The translations under genes and the position numbers were made by a program. From NCBI RefSeq assembly GCF_019195455.1, contig NZ_JAIMBW010000001.1, forward strand, positions 124,001 to 188,000: DNA of 64,000 bases, written 5' to 3'. The notes beneath the pieces were generated by a model. The model was not told the origin of the DNA, did not search any database, and saw only the letters and a list, made by a program, of their open reading frames with translations. Numbering within the stretch: position 1 is the stretch's first letter; each line of letters opens with the position of its first letter. Below, piece by piece: positions 1 through 8,072 of the stretch. Source of the DNA: Gymnodinialimonas phycosphaerae. GTDB taxonomy: Bacteria; Pseudomonadota; Alphaproteobacteria; Rhodobacterales; Rhodobacteraceae.

Positions 1-747
1 CAATACCGCCGTTGGGGGCTGGCTTTCCTGCATCAGGCTTGCGAAGGCCGCGCCCCCTGTATCGATGCCGTAGGGCGTTTCGATGACGCGCAGATCGTCG
101 TCGGCCAGACCCGCCGCGCCCATGGCGTCACGGATGCCCTGCAAACGCGCGGCGGCGCGGTCGTTGCTGGCGGTTTCCGCCGTGATCACCGCCAGGCGTC
201 GATGGCCGAGGCGTAGTACCTCTTTTGCCATTTTCTCCATCGACCGGCGGTTATCGAACCCGACAGAGGGGCGGGGGCCGTTGGCGGCGTAGGCCCATGT
301 CACCAGTGCGGGAACGTTCTGGGCCTCTAGAAACTGGTAGATCGCGGGGTCGCGCTGATACCCAACCAACAACAACGCGTCGGCCCCGCGCGCCACGAGT
401 GAGCGGATCTGGCTTTCTTCCAGGTCCATCCGGTAGGATGAACTGGCCACCATCAGGTTGTAGCCGTGATCGTTCAGCTCTTCTTGGAAGGCTTGAATGC
501 CGCGCGCGAAGATCGCGTTCTCCATTGTCGGGATGATCGCGCCGATCGTGTTGGTGCGCTGCGCTGCCATCGCGCGGGCGCCGAAGTTGGGCGAATAGCC
601 CAGGTCCGCGATTGCCGCCATGACCGTCATGCGGGTCTTGTCAGAGACCTGATCGGGGAAATTCAGGCACCGCGACACGGTCGCCGTCGAAAAGCCCGAG
701 CGTTTCGCGACATCGGAAAGCGTGGGGGCGGGGCGGGTTGGCATCAT
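1..747 (-). CDS. LacI-family transcriptional regulator (3' end cut off by window start)
   Basis: The first 249 codons read without a stop to base 1, so the C-terminus lies outside the window. The N-terminus has the classic LacI helix-turn-helix (LSDVAKRSGFSTATVSRCLN, about residues 9-28), followed by a periplasmic-binding-type effector domain (NTIGAIIPTMEN at the junction). Two adjacent ATG codons (747 and 744) are possible starts. The gene diverges from hpsN, and the 158-base gap holds a perfect 14-base LacI-type palindrome, so it probably represses the DHPS operon and itself. The inducer is inferred to be DHPS or a downstream sulfonate; nothing in the sequence proves this. Confidence 0.9.
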   Translation of the reverse strand, partial: MMPTRPAPTLSDVAKRSGFSTATVSRCLNFPDQVSDKTRMTVMAAIADLGYSPNFGARAMAAQRTNTIGAIIPTMENAIFARGIQAFQEELNDHGYNLMVASSSYRMDLEESQIRSLVARGADALLLVGYQRDPAIYQFLEAQNVPALVTWAYAANGPRPSVGFDNRRSMEKMAKEVLRLGHRRLAVITAETASNDRAAARLQGIRDAMGAAGLADDDLRVIETPYGIDTGGAAFASLMQESQPPTAVL

Positions 748-812
748 CGAGCAGAGGGTCCTTGGGAAACATATTTCAATTTAGTAAAATGTAATGGCTT
801 GCATGGGCATAA

Positions 813-826
813 TGTAAGCGCTTACA
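813..826. promoter_or_regulatory. LacI-family operator, TGTAAGCGCTTACA
   Basis: This perfect 14-base palindrome with a central CG lies between the divergent lacI (start 747) and hpsN (start 906). It fits the general LacI-family pattern TGNAANCGNTTNCA. A CATAAT -10-like hexamer overlaps its left edge (808-813), where a bound repressor would block RNA polymerase. Assignment to the adjacent regulator is inferred from position. Confidence 0.7.
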
Positions 827-905
827 AAAGGTCAAATGGAATCGCAGGGGTGCAGGTGCCCCGAACCGTCTTCCGCCCAGAGATTCACCGATAGGACGTC
901 CCAAG

Positions 906-2213
906 ATGACAAGAGAATACCTCAAGAAAGCGTCACTTACCTCTGCCTCCGATGCGTCGGATGTGCAGGAGACTGTGCGCAAGATCCTGGCGGACATCGA
1001 GGCGGGCGGCGACGACACCGCGCGCGAGTACGCGGCCAAGTTCGACAAGTACGAGGGCAACATCATCCTGACGGCGGAAGAGATCGAGGCAGCGGCGGCG
1101 CTGGTGCCCGACAAGCTGAAGGCCGACATCCAATTCGCCCATGCCAACGTCAAGCGCTTTGCCGAGGCCCAGAAAGCCACCGTCAGCGACGTAGAGATAG
1201 AGGTCGTGCCAGGCCTGATCGCCGGGCAAAAGGCGATCCCCGTGGATGCGGCGGGCTGCTACGTGCCGGGCGGGCGTTACAGCCACATTGCCAGCGCAAT
1301 CATGACGGTGACGACCGCGAAGGTCGCGGGCTGCAACCACATCATCGCGACCTCCCCGCCGCGCCCCGGCGTAGGCGTCGCCCCGGCGATTGTTTACGCA
1401 GCGCATATCTGCGGCGCGGACACGATCATGGCGCTTGGTGGCGTACAGGGCATCGCGGCGATGACCTTTGGCCTTTTCGGTCTGCCAAAGGCCAACATCC
1501 TCGTGGGGCCGGGCAACCAGTTCGTGGCCGAAGCCAAGCGCCACCTGTTTGGCCGTGTTGGCATCGACATGATCGCGGGCCCGACCGATAGCCTGATCCT
1601 CGCCGACAGGACCGCCGACGCCCATGTGGTTGGCACGGACCTCGTGAGCCAGGCAGAGCATGGGTACAACTCTCCGGTCTGGCTGGTGACGGACAGCAAG
1701 GATCTGGCCGAGGATGTCATGGCGCGCATCCCTGCGTTGATCGACGATCTGCCCGAGGTCAACCGCGAAAACGCCGCTGCCGCATGGCGCGACTATGCCG
1801 AGGTCATCGTCTGTGCAGACCGTGAAGACATGGCCGCATGCTCCGATGAATATGCGCCGGAACATCTGACGGTTCAGGCCGAGGATCTGCCTTGGTGGAA
1901 AAACCGCCTGAGCTGCTATGGCTCGCTGTTTCTGGGGGAGGAGACGACAGTGTCCTACGGCGACAAAGCGGCGGGCACGAACCACGTGCTGCCGACCTCT
2001 GGCGCGGCCAGCTACACCGGCGGTCTGTCGGTCCACAAATATATGAAGATTGTGACGTGGCAGCAGGCGACGCGCGAAGGCTCGCGCGATGTGGCAATTG
2101 CGACGGCCCGGATTTCGCGTCTTGAGGGGATGGAGGGGCACGCCCGTTCAGCGGATGTGCGTCTGGCCAAATACTTCCCCGGCGAAAACTTCGATCTGTC
2201 CGCCGATGCGTGA
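906..2213 (+). CDS. hpsN: Sulfopropanediol 3-dehydrogenase HpsN (histidinol dehydrogenase family)
   Basis: At 435 aa this is a full-length HisD-family protein. HpsN oxidises (R)-2,3-dihydroxypropane-1-sulfonate to (R)-3-sulfolactate with two NAD+, in the cytoplasm. The HisD-type zinc and catalytic residues are visible: Q249 and H252 (QAEHG), E319-H320 (APEHLT), D353 and H360 (YGDKAAGTNH), H412 (MEGHARS). True hisD belongs to histidine operons; here the next two genes are an SDR and a zinc MDR enzyme, exactly the hpsN-hpsO-hpsP order known from Cupriavidus and Ruegeria DHPS users. The stop overlaps the hpsO start by 8 bases. The assignment as HpsN rather than another HisD homologue rests mainly on this context and on comDE downstream. 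Confidence 0.88.
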   Translation: MTREYLKKASLTSASDASDVQETVRKILADIEAGGDDTAREYAAKFDKYEGNIILTAEEIEAAAALVPDKLKADIQFAHANVKRFAEAQKATVSDVEIEVVPGLIAGQKAIPVDAAGCYVPGGRYSHIASAIMTVTTAKVAGCNHIIATSPPRPGVGVAPAIVYAAHICGADTIMALGGVQGIAAMTFGLFGLPKANILVGPGNQFVAEAKRHLFGRVGIDMIAGPTDSLILADRTADAHVVGTDLVSQAEHGYNSPVWLVTDSKDLAEDVMARIPALIDDLPEVNRENAAAAWRDYAEVIVCADREDMAACSDEYAPEHLTVQAEDLPWWKNRLSCYGSLFLGEETTVSYGDKAAGTNHVLPTSGAASYTGGLSVHKYMKIVTWQQATREGSRDVAIATARISRLEGMEGHARSADVRLAKYFPGENFDLSADA

Positions 2214-2967
2214 TGCCTCTGCCCTGTTTGACCTGCGCGGCCGGGTGGCTTGCGTCACCGGGGCCTCCGCAGGTCTGGGGCAACGGGCAGCCGATATTTT
2301 GGCAGACGCAGGCGCCCGCGTGGTGGGTGTGGCGCGCCGCGCTGACGCGTTGGAGGAATGGGTGGAACGCATCGGCAAGCCCGCCGCCGCCGTGACAGCC
2401 GACCTGTCGGACCGAGGCGCGATCGCCCAGATCGCCAAGGACATTTGCGTGCCGTTCGGCGCGCCCGATATCGTGGTTCACGCGGCGGGCATCAACACCC
2501 GTGAAGTGGCCGATGAGGTGACCGAGGCGGGCTGGGACATCACGATGAACCTCAACCTCGCGGCGCCGTTCTTCCTGACGCAGGCCCTGGTGCCTGCGAT
2601 GAAGGCGAAGGGCTGGGGCAGGGTGGTGAATTTCGCCTCGCTCCAGACATCGCGGGCGTTTCCGGGCGGTGTGGCCTATGGCGCGTCCAAGGCCGGGATC
2701 GGGCAACTCACCCGCGCCATGGCCGAGGCGTGGTCCCGCGATGGCATCAACGCCAATGCCATTGGTCCGGGATTCTTTCCAACGGAACTCACGGGCCCGG
2801 TTTTTGCAGACCCTGAACGCGCCGCGCGGAATGCCGCGCAAACCTGTGTGGGGCGCAATGGTGTGATGGAAGATATCGACGGGCCGCTTCTGTTCTTGTG
2901 CTCGGACGCGTCGTCCTTCGTGACGGGGCAGGTTCTCATGGTTGACGGAGGCTATACCGCCAAATGA
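2206..2967 (+). CDS. hpsO: SDR-family DHPS 2-dehydrogenase HpsO
   Basis: This 253 aa short-chain dehydrogenase has the nucleotide motif TGASAGLG (18-25), the HAAG motif (92-95), and S145, Y158 and K162 (YGASK) as catalytic residues. The start at 2206 overlaps the hpsN stop by 8 bases and gives a normal SDR N-terminus; an ATG further upstream at 2089 would add 39 unrelated residues. In known DHPS clusters HpsO works with HpsP to interconvert the two DHPS enantiomers through a 2-keto intermediate, so that all substrate reaches the stereospecific HpsN. That function is inferred from gene order. It overlaps hpsP by 4 bases (ATGA), indicating translational coupling. Confidence 0.8.
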   Translation: MRDASALFDLRGRVACVTGASAGLGQRAADILADAGARVVGVARRADALEEWVERIGKPAAAVTADLSDRGAIAQIAKDICVPFGAPDIVVHAAGINTREVADEVTEAGWDITMNLNLAAPFFLTQALVPAMKAKGWGRVVNFASLQTSRAFPGGVAYGASKAGIGQLTRAMAEAWSRDGINANAIGPGFFPTELTGPVFADPERAARNAAQTCVGRNGVMEDIDGPLLFLCSDASSFVTGQVLMVDGGYTAK

Positions 2968-3950
2968 AAGCGCTTGTGTACGACGGGCCGGAAGCCCTTG
3001 GGTTTCGCGATGTGCCCGATGCGGTGGCTGGCCCTGGCCAGCAGTTGATCAAGGTGATGTCCGTGGGGGTTTGCGGGTCGGACATGCATGCCTACCTGGG
3101 CCATGATGACCGCCGCCCCGCGCCGCTGATCCTGGGCCACGAGGCGGCGGGCGTGATCGTCGGCGGCATGCGCGATGGAGAGCGGGTGACGGTGAACCCC
3201 TTGGTGGCATGCGGTACCTGCGCGGCCTGCGCACGCGGCCACGATAACCTCTGCGCCGAGCGCAAGATCATCTCCATGCCGCCGCGCGAGGGTGCTTTTG
3301 CGCAGATGGTGGCGATGCGGGACGAGAACCTCGTGACGGTGCCGGATCATGTGTCCTTTGATGCGGCCTCGCTGGCGGAACCGATCGCCTGCGGATGGCA
3401 CGCAGTCCGTCTGGCCAGGCGCGCGCTACCCGAGGCGCGGACCGCGCTGGTGATCGGCGGGGGGGCCATTGGCCTTGGGGCGGCTTTGTCGCTGTCGGCG
3501 CAGGGGATCACGGAGATCATCATTCTGGAGCCGAACGACATCCGGCGCGGTGTTCTGAACGGCCAGTGTATGCAGACATCCATGTCACCCGATGATCTGC
3601 CCGCCGACGCGATGTTCGATCTTGTTATCGACGGTGTCGGCTACGGCGCGACGCGCGCCACCGCTTCGGCCCATGCGCGGCCCGGCGGCGTGATTGCGCA
3701 TATTGGTTTGGGGGAAGCCACCGGCGGCCTCGATATCCGCCGCATGACCCTGCAAGAGATCACCTTTTTCGGCACCTACACCTATACTGCGCAGGATTTC
3801 CGCGATACGGCCCAGGCGATTTTCGACGGCCGGCTTGGCCGCCTCGACTGGACGGAGCAGCGCGCTCTGGCCGACGGAGCGTCCGCCTTCACCGATATCC
3901 GTGCCGGGACCACCGCAGCCCCCAAGATGGTGCTGCGCCCCAATGACTGA
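2964..3950 (+). CDS. hpsP: Zinc-dependent MDR alcohol dehydrogenase, DHPS 2-dehydrogenase HpsP
   Basis: This 328 aa medium-chain dehydrogenase shows catalytic-zinc residues C37 (CGSDMH) and GHE at 58-60, four structural-zinc cysteines (C83, C86, C89, C97) and a Rossmann motif VIGGGAIGLG near residue 166. It is the third gene of the hpsNOP set and is translationally coupled to hpsO. The inferred role is the second half of the DHPS racemisation, acting on the opposite enantiomer from HpsO. A generic threonine or sorbitol dehydrogenase is the alternative from sequence alone; the context favours HpsP. Confidence 0.78.
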   Translation: MKALVYDGPEALGFRDVPDAVAGPGQQLIKVMSVGVCGSDMHAYLGHDDRRPAPLILGHEAAGVIVGGMRDGERVTVNPLVACGTCAACARGHDNLCAERKIISMPPREGAFAQMVAMRDENLVTVPDHVSFDAASLAEPIACGWHAVRLARRALPEARTALVIGGGAIGLGAALSLSAQGITEIIILEPNDIRRGVLNGQCMQTSMSPDDLPADAMFDLVIDGVGYGATRATASAHARPGGVIAHIGLGEATGGLDIRRMTLQEITFFGTYTYTAQDFRDTAQAIFDGRLGRLDWTEQRALADGASAFTDIRAGTTAAPKMVLRPND

Positions 3951-3973
3951 CTCCACACGGAAGGCAAACGACC

Positions 3974-4387
3974 ATGTATGATCATGTTCTGGTTCCCCTG
4001 GCCCTCGACCATGGCTTCAGCAACACGGCGCTGGCCCTTGCGGCCAAGCTGTTGAACCCCGACGGACGGATCACTGCGCTGCATGTCTACGAGATGCCAA
4101 CCGGTACCGCGAACGCCTATCTGGACGCGGGTATGGTCGACAAAGCCTATGCCGATGCCGATGCCAAGCTGGTCGCGCGCCTGAAAGGGACGGCCAATGT
4201 GACTGGCGTTCTCGTGAAGGGCCATTCGGGCCGGACGATCATCGATTACGCCACCGACAATGGCGCCGATTGCATCGTCATGGGCTCTCACAAACCCGGT
4301 CTCATCGACTACCTGCTGGGTTCCACCGCCGCGCGAGTGGTCCGCCACGCGCCCTGCGCCGTGCATGTTCTGCGCGACGCAACCTAA
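3974..4387 (+). CDS. Universal stress protein (UspA family)
   Basis: A 137 aa single-domain Usp protein beginning MYDHVLVPLALDHG and ending with the nucleotide-binding loop MGSHKPGLIDYLLGSTA. The usual GxxGxG loop starts GSHG; here the second glycine is a lysine (GSHK), so ATP binding should not be assumed. It sits 23 bases after hpsP and in the same operon as comDE. Usp proteins are often encoded with TRAP or sulfonate transport genes, where they are thought to modulate uptake, but no transporter is adjacent here. Its role in this operon is unknown. Confidence 0.85.
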   Translation: MYDHVLVPLALDHGFSNTALALAAKLLNPDGRITALHVYEMPTGTANAYLDAGMVDKAYADADAKLVARLKGTANVTGVLVKGHSGRTIIDYATDNGADCIVMGSHKPGLIDYLLGSTAARVVRHAPCAVHVLRDAT

Positions 4388-4440
4388 GATTTCACCCTGC
4401 GCCCGCCCCGGGCCGCTCAGCACAGGAGCTTGTAAGAGCC

Positions 4441-4947
4441 GTGAGTATTTCAAAGAAGATCGTTGATGATTTCGTCGCCAACGACGTGTCCTTCATCACC
4501 ACCGTGCCCTGCAAGCAGCTGGCCGGGGTGATTGATGAGGTCGAAGCCCGGCCCGAGATTTTTCACATCCCATCCAACAAGGAAGATGAGGGGATGGGTC
4601 TGTGCGCCGGCGCGTTCATGGGGGGCAAACGCCCGGCGATCATCATGCAGAACACCGCGATTGGTGTGACGATCAACACGCTGGCGACGCTGACGCAGTA
4701 TTACCGCATGCCGCTGCCGATGCTGATCTCTTACCGGGGTGAGCTGCGCGAGCCTGTGGCCTGCCAGGTCGAGATGGCCGTCCACACCAAGGCGCTTTTG
4801 GCGCAGATGAACATCCCCACGTATCACTTCCACAAGGAAAGCGACGCGGATGAGCTGGATGCGATCCTGAAATATACCTTCATGTGCAACAAACCTGTGG
4901 CCATCCTGACCGATGCGTCCTTCTGGGGAGGCTACGGCGACCAATGA
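4441..4947 (+). CDS. comD: Sulfopyruvate decarboxylase alpha subunit ComD
   Basis: This 168 aa protein corresponds to the N-terminal (PYR) half of a thiamine-diphosphate decarboxylase. The conserved motif NKEDEGMGLCAGAFMGGKRP near residue 42 carries the cofactor-activating glutamate. ComDE converts 3-sulfopyruvate to sulfoacetaldehyde and CO2. The GTG start at 4441 is preceded by AGGAG (4424-4428, slightly long spacing); an in-frame ATG at 4270 would overlap the usp gene by over 100 bases and is rejected. It overlaps comE by 4 bases (ATGA), as expected for subunits of one enzyme. Phosphonopyruvate decarboxylase is the close alternative; the hpsNOP context favours sulfopyruvate. Confidence 0.87.
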   Translation: MSISKKIVDDFVANDVSFITTVPCKQLAGVIDEVEARPEIFHIPSNKEDEGMGLCAGAFMGGKRPAIIMQNTAIGVTINTLATLTQYYRMPLPMLISYRGELREPVACQVEMAVHTKALLAQMNIPTYHFHKESDADELDAILKYTFMCNKPVAILTDASFWGGYGDQ

Positions 4948-5498
4948 TCCGTTCTGAAATCCTGCGCGAAATCGCGCCCATTCTGAACCCGCACCTTGTC
5001 GTCTGCAACATCGGCCTGCCTAGCCAGGAGTTGCACATGATCGACGACAATGAGCGTAACTTTTACATGCTCGGCACGATGGGCCTGTCGTCCTCCATCG
5101 GCCTTGGCCTTGCGCTGGCGCAAGACAAGACGGTTATTTCCATCGACGGCGACGGTTCGGTTCTGACGAACCTTGGCACGCTGCCGACCATCGCCAACAA
5201 CGTGGCCAACAACTATATCCTGTTGATCATCGACAATGGCTCTTACGGGTCCACCGGCGACCAGCCGACCTACGCGGGCAAGAAGACGAAGCTTGAAAAT
5301 GTCGCGACCGCCTGCGGGTGCGAAAATGTCGTCGTTTGTCAGGACGTCGATACCGGGGCCGCGTTGCAAGCGGCCATCGACAGCAAGCAGATGACCATCA
5401 TCGTCTCGAAGTGTGACAGCGGCAACATCAAGCTGCCCGTCATCACCAAGGACCCGGTCGTGATCCGCGACCGTTTCATGACGGCGGTGGCCAGCTAA
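4944..5498 (+). CDS. comE: Sulfopyruvate decarboxylase beta subunit ComE
   Basis: This 184 aa protein is the PP half of the two-subunit decarboxylase. The ThDP/Mg motif GDGSVLTNLG runs on to IIDN, giving the usual GDG-N spacing at about residues 69-98. The ATG at 4944 overlaps the comD stop, and an upstream ATG at 4884 lies inside comD and is rejected. With comD it forms the enzyme that yields sulfoacetaldehyde. The enzyme that normally follows, Xsc (sulfoacetaldehyde acetyltransferase), is not in this window and must be encoded elsewhere for this route to release sulfite. Confidence 0.87.
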   Translation: MIRSEILREIAPILNPHLVVCNIGLPSQELHMIDDNERNFYMLGTMGLSSSIGLGLALAQDKTVISIDGDGSVLTNLGTLPTIANNVANNYILLIIDNGSYGSTGDQPTYAGKKTKLENVATACGCENVVVCQDVDTGAALQAAIDSKQMTIIVSKCDSGNIKLPVITKDPVVIRDRFMTAVAS

Positions 5499-5499
5499 G

Positions 5500-6621
5500 A
5501 TGATCCATTCCAGCGCAGATGCGCGGCGCGCGGCAAAGCGACGTCTGCCCTGGATGGTGTTTGACTATATCGACGGTGCCGCAGGCGCCGAGACCGGGGC
5601 CGCGCGGGGACGTGCGGCCTTTGATGATCTGGTTCTGCGGCCTCGCGTGCTGCGGGACGTGAGTTCGCGTGATCTGGGGGCGCCGGTCTTCGGGCAGGCC
5701 ACCAAGGCCCCCTTCGGGATCAGCCCCATGGGCATGTGCAACCTGTCGAGGTCCGGCGCGGACATGATGTTGGCACGGCTTGCGGCCCGCGAAGGGGTGC
5801 CGCTTGGCGTGTCGACGGTCGCCTCCACGGCGATGGAGCCGTTGATCGAAGAGGCCGAGGGGAATGCGTGGTTTCAACTCTATTTCACCGGCGATGGGAC
5901 GGGCACGTTCAAGCTTGTGGAACGCGCGAAGGCCGCCGGATATGAGACGCTTATCTTGACGGTCGATGTCCCCGAGGTGGGCCGTCGTCCGCGCGAATTG
6001 CGCCACGGCTTCACCATGCCGTTCAAGATCGGTCCGCGCCAATTCATCGATTTCGCCCTGCATCCTCGTTGGTCGATCTCGTCGCTTTTGGCGGGCAAAC
6101 CCGACATGGCGAATTTCCAGATGGAGGGGTTTGAGTTCGACCGCAAAGCCAGCCGTGCGAAGGCAGATTTTGGAACACTGGCGAAGCTGCGGGACATGTG
6201 GCCCGGCAATCTGGTCGTGAAAGGCGTCCTTGATCCAAAGGATGCGCGGCTTCTCAAGGCAGCGGGCGTCGACGCGATCCAGGTCTCCAGCCACGGTGCG
6301 CGACAGCTGGAAAGCGCGCCGGTGCCGATCAGCGTCCTTCCTGCGATCCGCGAGGCCGTCGGCCCCGAATACCCATTGTTCTTCGATACCGGGTTGCGCG
6401 GCGGCGAGGATGTTGTGAAGGCTTACGCTCAAGGCGCGGATTTCACGTTCCTGGGCCGCGTCCTGCAATTCGCAATCGCGGCGGGCGGGGAAGAGGGGCT
6501 GGCGCAGCTATGGTCCGTCCTGAAGGACGAGACCAGCATCACCCTGGCGCAGATCGGCGCGACGTCGCTGGGACACAACCAGTTGCGGGGTGCGATCAGC
6601 GTGGGTCATCCAGGTCGCTAG
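5500..6621 (+). CDS. FMN-dependent alpha-hydroxy acid dehydrogenase, candidate 3-sulfolactate dehydrogenase
   Basis: This 373 aa TIM-barrel flavoprotein belongs to the LldD/glycolate oxidase family. FMN- and substrate-binding motifs are QLY (126-128), TVDVPEVGRR (154-163), K241, catalytic H265 and R268 in SSHGARQLES, and DTGLRGGED (296-304). The family usually reads NHGGRQLD; here Asn is Ser, the second Gly is Ala and Asp is Glu, so the substrate may differ from lactate. It starts one base after comE. HpsN makes sulfolactate and ComDE needs sulfopyruvate, so a sulfolactate dehydrogenase is the missing step, and this enzyme fits that gap. The substrate is inferred, not shown. The 3' end overlaps the convergent gene by 26 bases. 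Confidence 0.8.
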   Translation: MIHSSADARRAAKRRLPWMVFDYIDGAAGAETGAARGRAAFDDLVLRPRVLRDVSSRDLGAPVFGQATKAPFGISPMGMCNLSRSGADMMLARLAAREGVPLGVSTVASTAMEPLIEEAEGNAWFQLYFTGDGTGTFKLVERAKAAGYETLILTVDVPEVGRRPRELRHGFTMPFKIGPRQFIDFALHPRWSISSLLAGKPDMANFQMEGFEFDRKASRAKADFGTLAKLRDMWPGNLVVKGVLDPKDARLLKAAGVDAIQVSSHGARQLESAPVPISVLPAIREAVGPEYPLFFDTGLRGGEDVVKAYAQGADFTFLGRVLQFAIAAGGEEGLAQLWSVLKDETSITLAQIGATSLGHNQLRGAISVGHPGR

Positions 6622-7330
6622 GGAAGCGCCGCGGCACAAGGCCCGCCTGAAACCACGTGAGCAGACTGTATACGGAGTAAACCGGCAGCCCGGTTTCGCG
6701 CCTGATATCAGCGGCATAGGGCACCATGTTGGTGCATTCCAGCAAGATCGCTCCGGTGTCGGGATGGGCTGCCACAAGCGCCTGGGCGGCGGTAAGCAGA
6801 TCGGCGCGGCCGGCTATGAAATCAATCTCGATCTCATCGCCCAGGACGGCGCGGGTGAACTCCTGGCCGCCATCGGTGCCTACCACGGGCGTGCCGTCGG
6901 GCACCCCGGCAGCGTCCAGATGCGCCTTGGTCAACGTGTCGGCCGAGATTGTCAGGATCGACATGTGTTTTCCCGGCGGCAATGTCGCCGCGATCATCGG
7001 CGCCTGGATCAAGGACGAGGTGGCGACGGGCACGCCCAAGGCCTCTTTGAGCTCGTCCTGCAAAAGCGCCAGAAATCCGCAGTTCGTGGCAATCCCGTCG
7101 CAGCCCATAGCCACCAATTCACGCCCCGCAGCGATGAAATCCTGCGCGCGCGTCCACGGGTCGCCGCGCACGATATTGTCCGGCGTGGCACCTTTCACTA
7201 CGCGGTAATGCACCGGAAACTCCCACGTCAGCGCGTTGCCGATATCGCCCGGAATGCGGGGGAATTGCGTTTCCAGCATCAAGATACCGACGCTGGCCCC
7301 GAAGACCGTTTTGCCGCCTCGAACGCTCAT
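6596..7330 (-). CDS. Aspartate/glutamate racemase superfamily protein
   Basis: At 244 aa it carries the paired cysteines of this cofactor-independent family, C84 in GIATNCGFLAL and C199 in LLECTNMVPYA, with tandem Rossmann-like halves. Members include Asp/Glu racemases, hydantoin racemase and maleate isomerase; the substrate cannot be read from the sequence. The start overlaps the upstream GntR gene by 4 bases (ATGA), so the two are one transcript. Together they diverge from a TPP enzyme, suggesting a small pathway under GntR control. Its 3' end overlaps the convergent FMN dehydrogenase gene. Confidence 0.75.
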   Translation of the reverse strand: MSVRGGKTVFGASVGILMLETQFPRIPGDIGNALTWEFPVHYRVVKGATPDNIVRGDPWTRAQDFIAAGRELVAMGCDGIATNCGFLALLQDELKEALGVPVATSSLIQAPMIAATLPPGKHMSILTISADTLTKAHLDAAGVPDGTPVVGTDGGQEFTRAVLGDEIEIDFIAGRADLLTAAQALVAAHPDTGAILLECTNMVPYAADIRRETGLPVYSVYSLLTWFQAGLVPRRFPSDLDDPR

Positions 7331-7992
7331 CCGGCCCTCACATAGATTTCCGAGAAGGCATCGCGGACGGCTTGGGTCGCGTCCTCTTTGCGCAATTGGA
7401 TATGCGACCGCAAAGCTGCCAGCGCAGCGCCAACGTCGCGGGCATGGACCGCTTGCATGATCTGACGATGGGCATCCGATTGCGCCGCTACGCCGCCGCT
7501 TGCATCCAGCCCGATCATCCGAACATACCGGATGCGCCCGTTAATGTTCTCCAGAAGCCGCATGATCTCTGCATTTCCACAGAGTGACGTGAGTCCAAGG
7601 TGAAAGGCTTCGTCCATCTCCAGCAGCGCAAGCCGGTCTGCAGTTGGCGCTGCGCTTTGCAGGGTGGCGGAATGCGCCGCGATATCGGCATTTGACGCCC
7701 GTGCAATGGTCAGGCGCAGGGCCTCGCATTCCAGCGCCGCACGCGTCTCGTAAAGGTCCATGATCCGCGCTGGCGTGAGCGCGCGGCAGAAAAAACCGCG
7801 CCCGCCGGTGTTGGTCAAATATCCCTCGGACACCAAACGGTTCAGGGCCTCACGCAGGGGTGTACGGCTGACGTTGAGGCGCTTGGCCATCTCACCTTCC
7901 ACGATGCGTTCTTCCGGCTTGATCTCGAAGTCGGCGGCCATGCGGCGCAGCTGCGCGGTGAGACGATCGACATTGCTTTGGGTGCTTTCCAT
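7327..7992 (-). CDS. GntR-family regulator, FadR/FCD subfamily
   Basis: This 221 aa protein has an N-terminal winged helix (EGEMAKRLNVSRTPLREAL, about 32-50) and an all-helical FCD ligand domain with MDEAFHLGL and a final DAHRQIMQAV stretch supplying metal-binding histidines. FCD regulators usually bind an organic acid. It diverges from the TPP enzyme at 8073, and a perfect palindrome (8039-8048) in the gap is a likely operator. It probably controls itself, the racemase-like enzyme and the TPP enzyme. The weak ribosome binding site leaves the exact start slightly uncertain. Confidence 0.87.
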   Translation of the reverse strand: MESTQSNVDRLTAQLRRMAADFEIKPEERIVEGEMAKRLNVSRTPLREALNRLVSEGYLTNTGGRGFFCRALTPARIMDLYETRAALECEALRLTIARASNADIAAHSATLQSAAPTADRLALLEMDEAFHLGLTSLCGNAEIMRLLENINGRIRYVRMIGLDASGGVAAQSDAHRQIMQAVHARDVGAALAALRSHIQLRKEDATQAVRDAFSEIYVRAG

Positions 7993-8038
7993 GGCGGCAC
8001 CATGAAATCGACGCTTGAGTATTGCAAGATATATTGGT

Positions 8039-8048
8039 CTGTATACAG
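8039..8048. promoter_or_regulatory. Candidate GntR operator, CTGTATACAG
   Basis: This perfect 10-base palindrome lies between the divergent GntR gene and the TPP enzyme gene. GntR FCD-subfamily sites commonly centre on GTNNAC-type half sites such as TGTATACA. The position 25 bases before the TPP gene start is suited to repression. Binding is inferred. Confidence 0.5.
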
Positions 8049-8072
8049 TTGTTAATGCAGGGGAGTCGCAAG

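Noticed and set aside
933..2141. A 402-codon minus-strand open frame inside hpsN
   Set aside because: Antisense to a complete HisD-family protein with all catalytic residues; a codon-bias artefact.
906..2213. Histidine biosynthesis hisD
   Set aside because: The protein is HisD-fold, but it is followed by an SDR and a zinc dehydrogenase in the hpsNOP order and then comDE, with no his genes.
6664..6674. CTGTATAC resembling half of the GntR operator
   Set aside because: It lies inside the racemase-family coding sequence near its 3' end, is not symmetrical there, and is most simply explained by codons.
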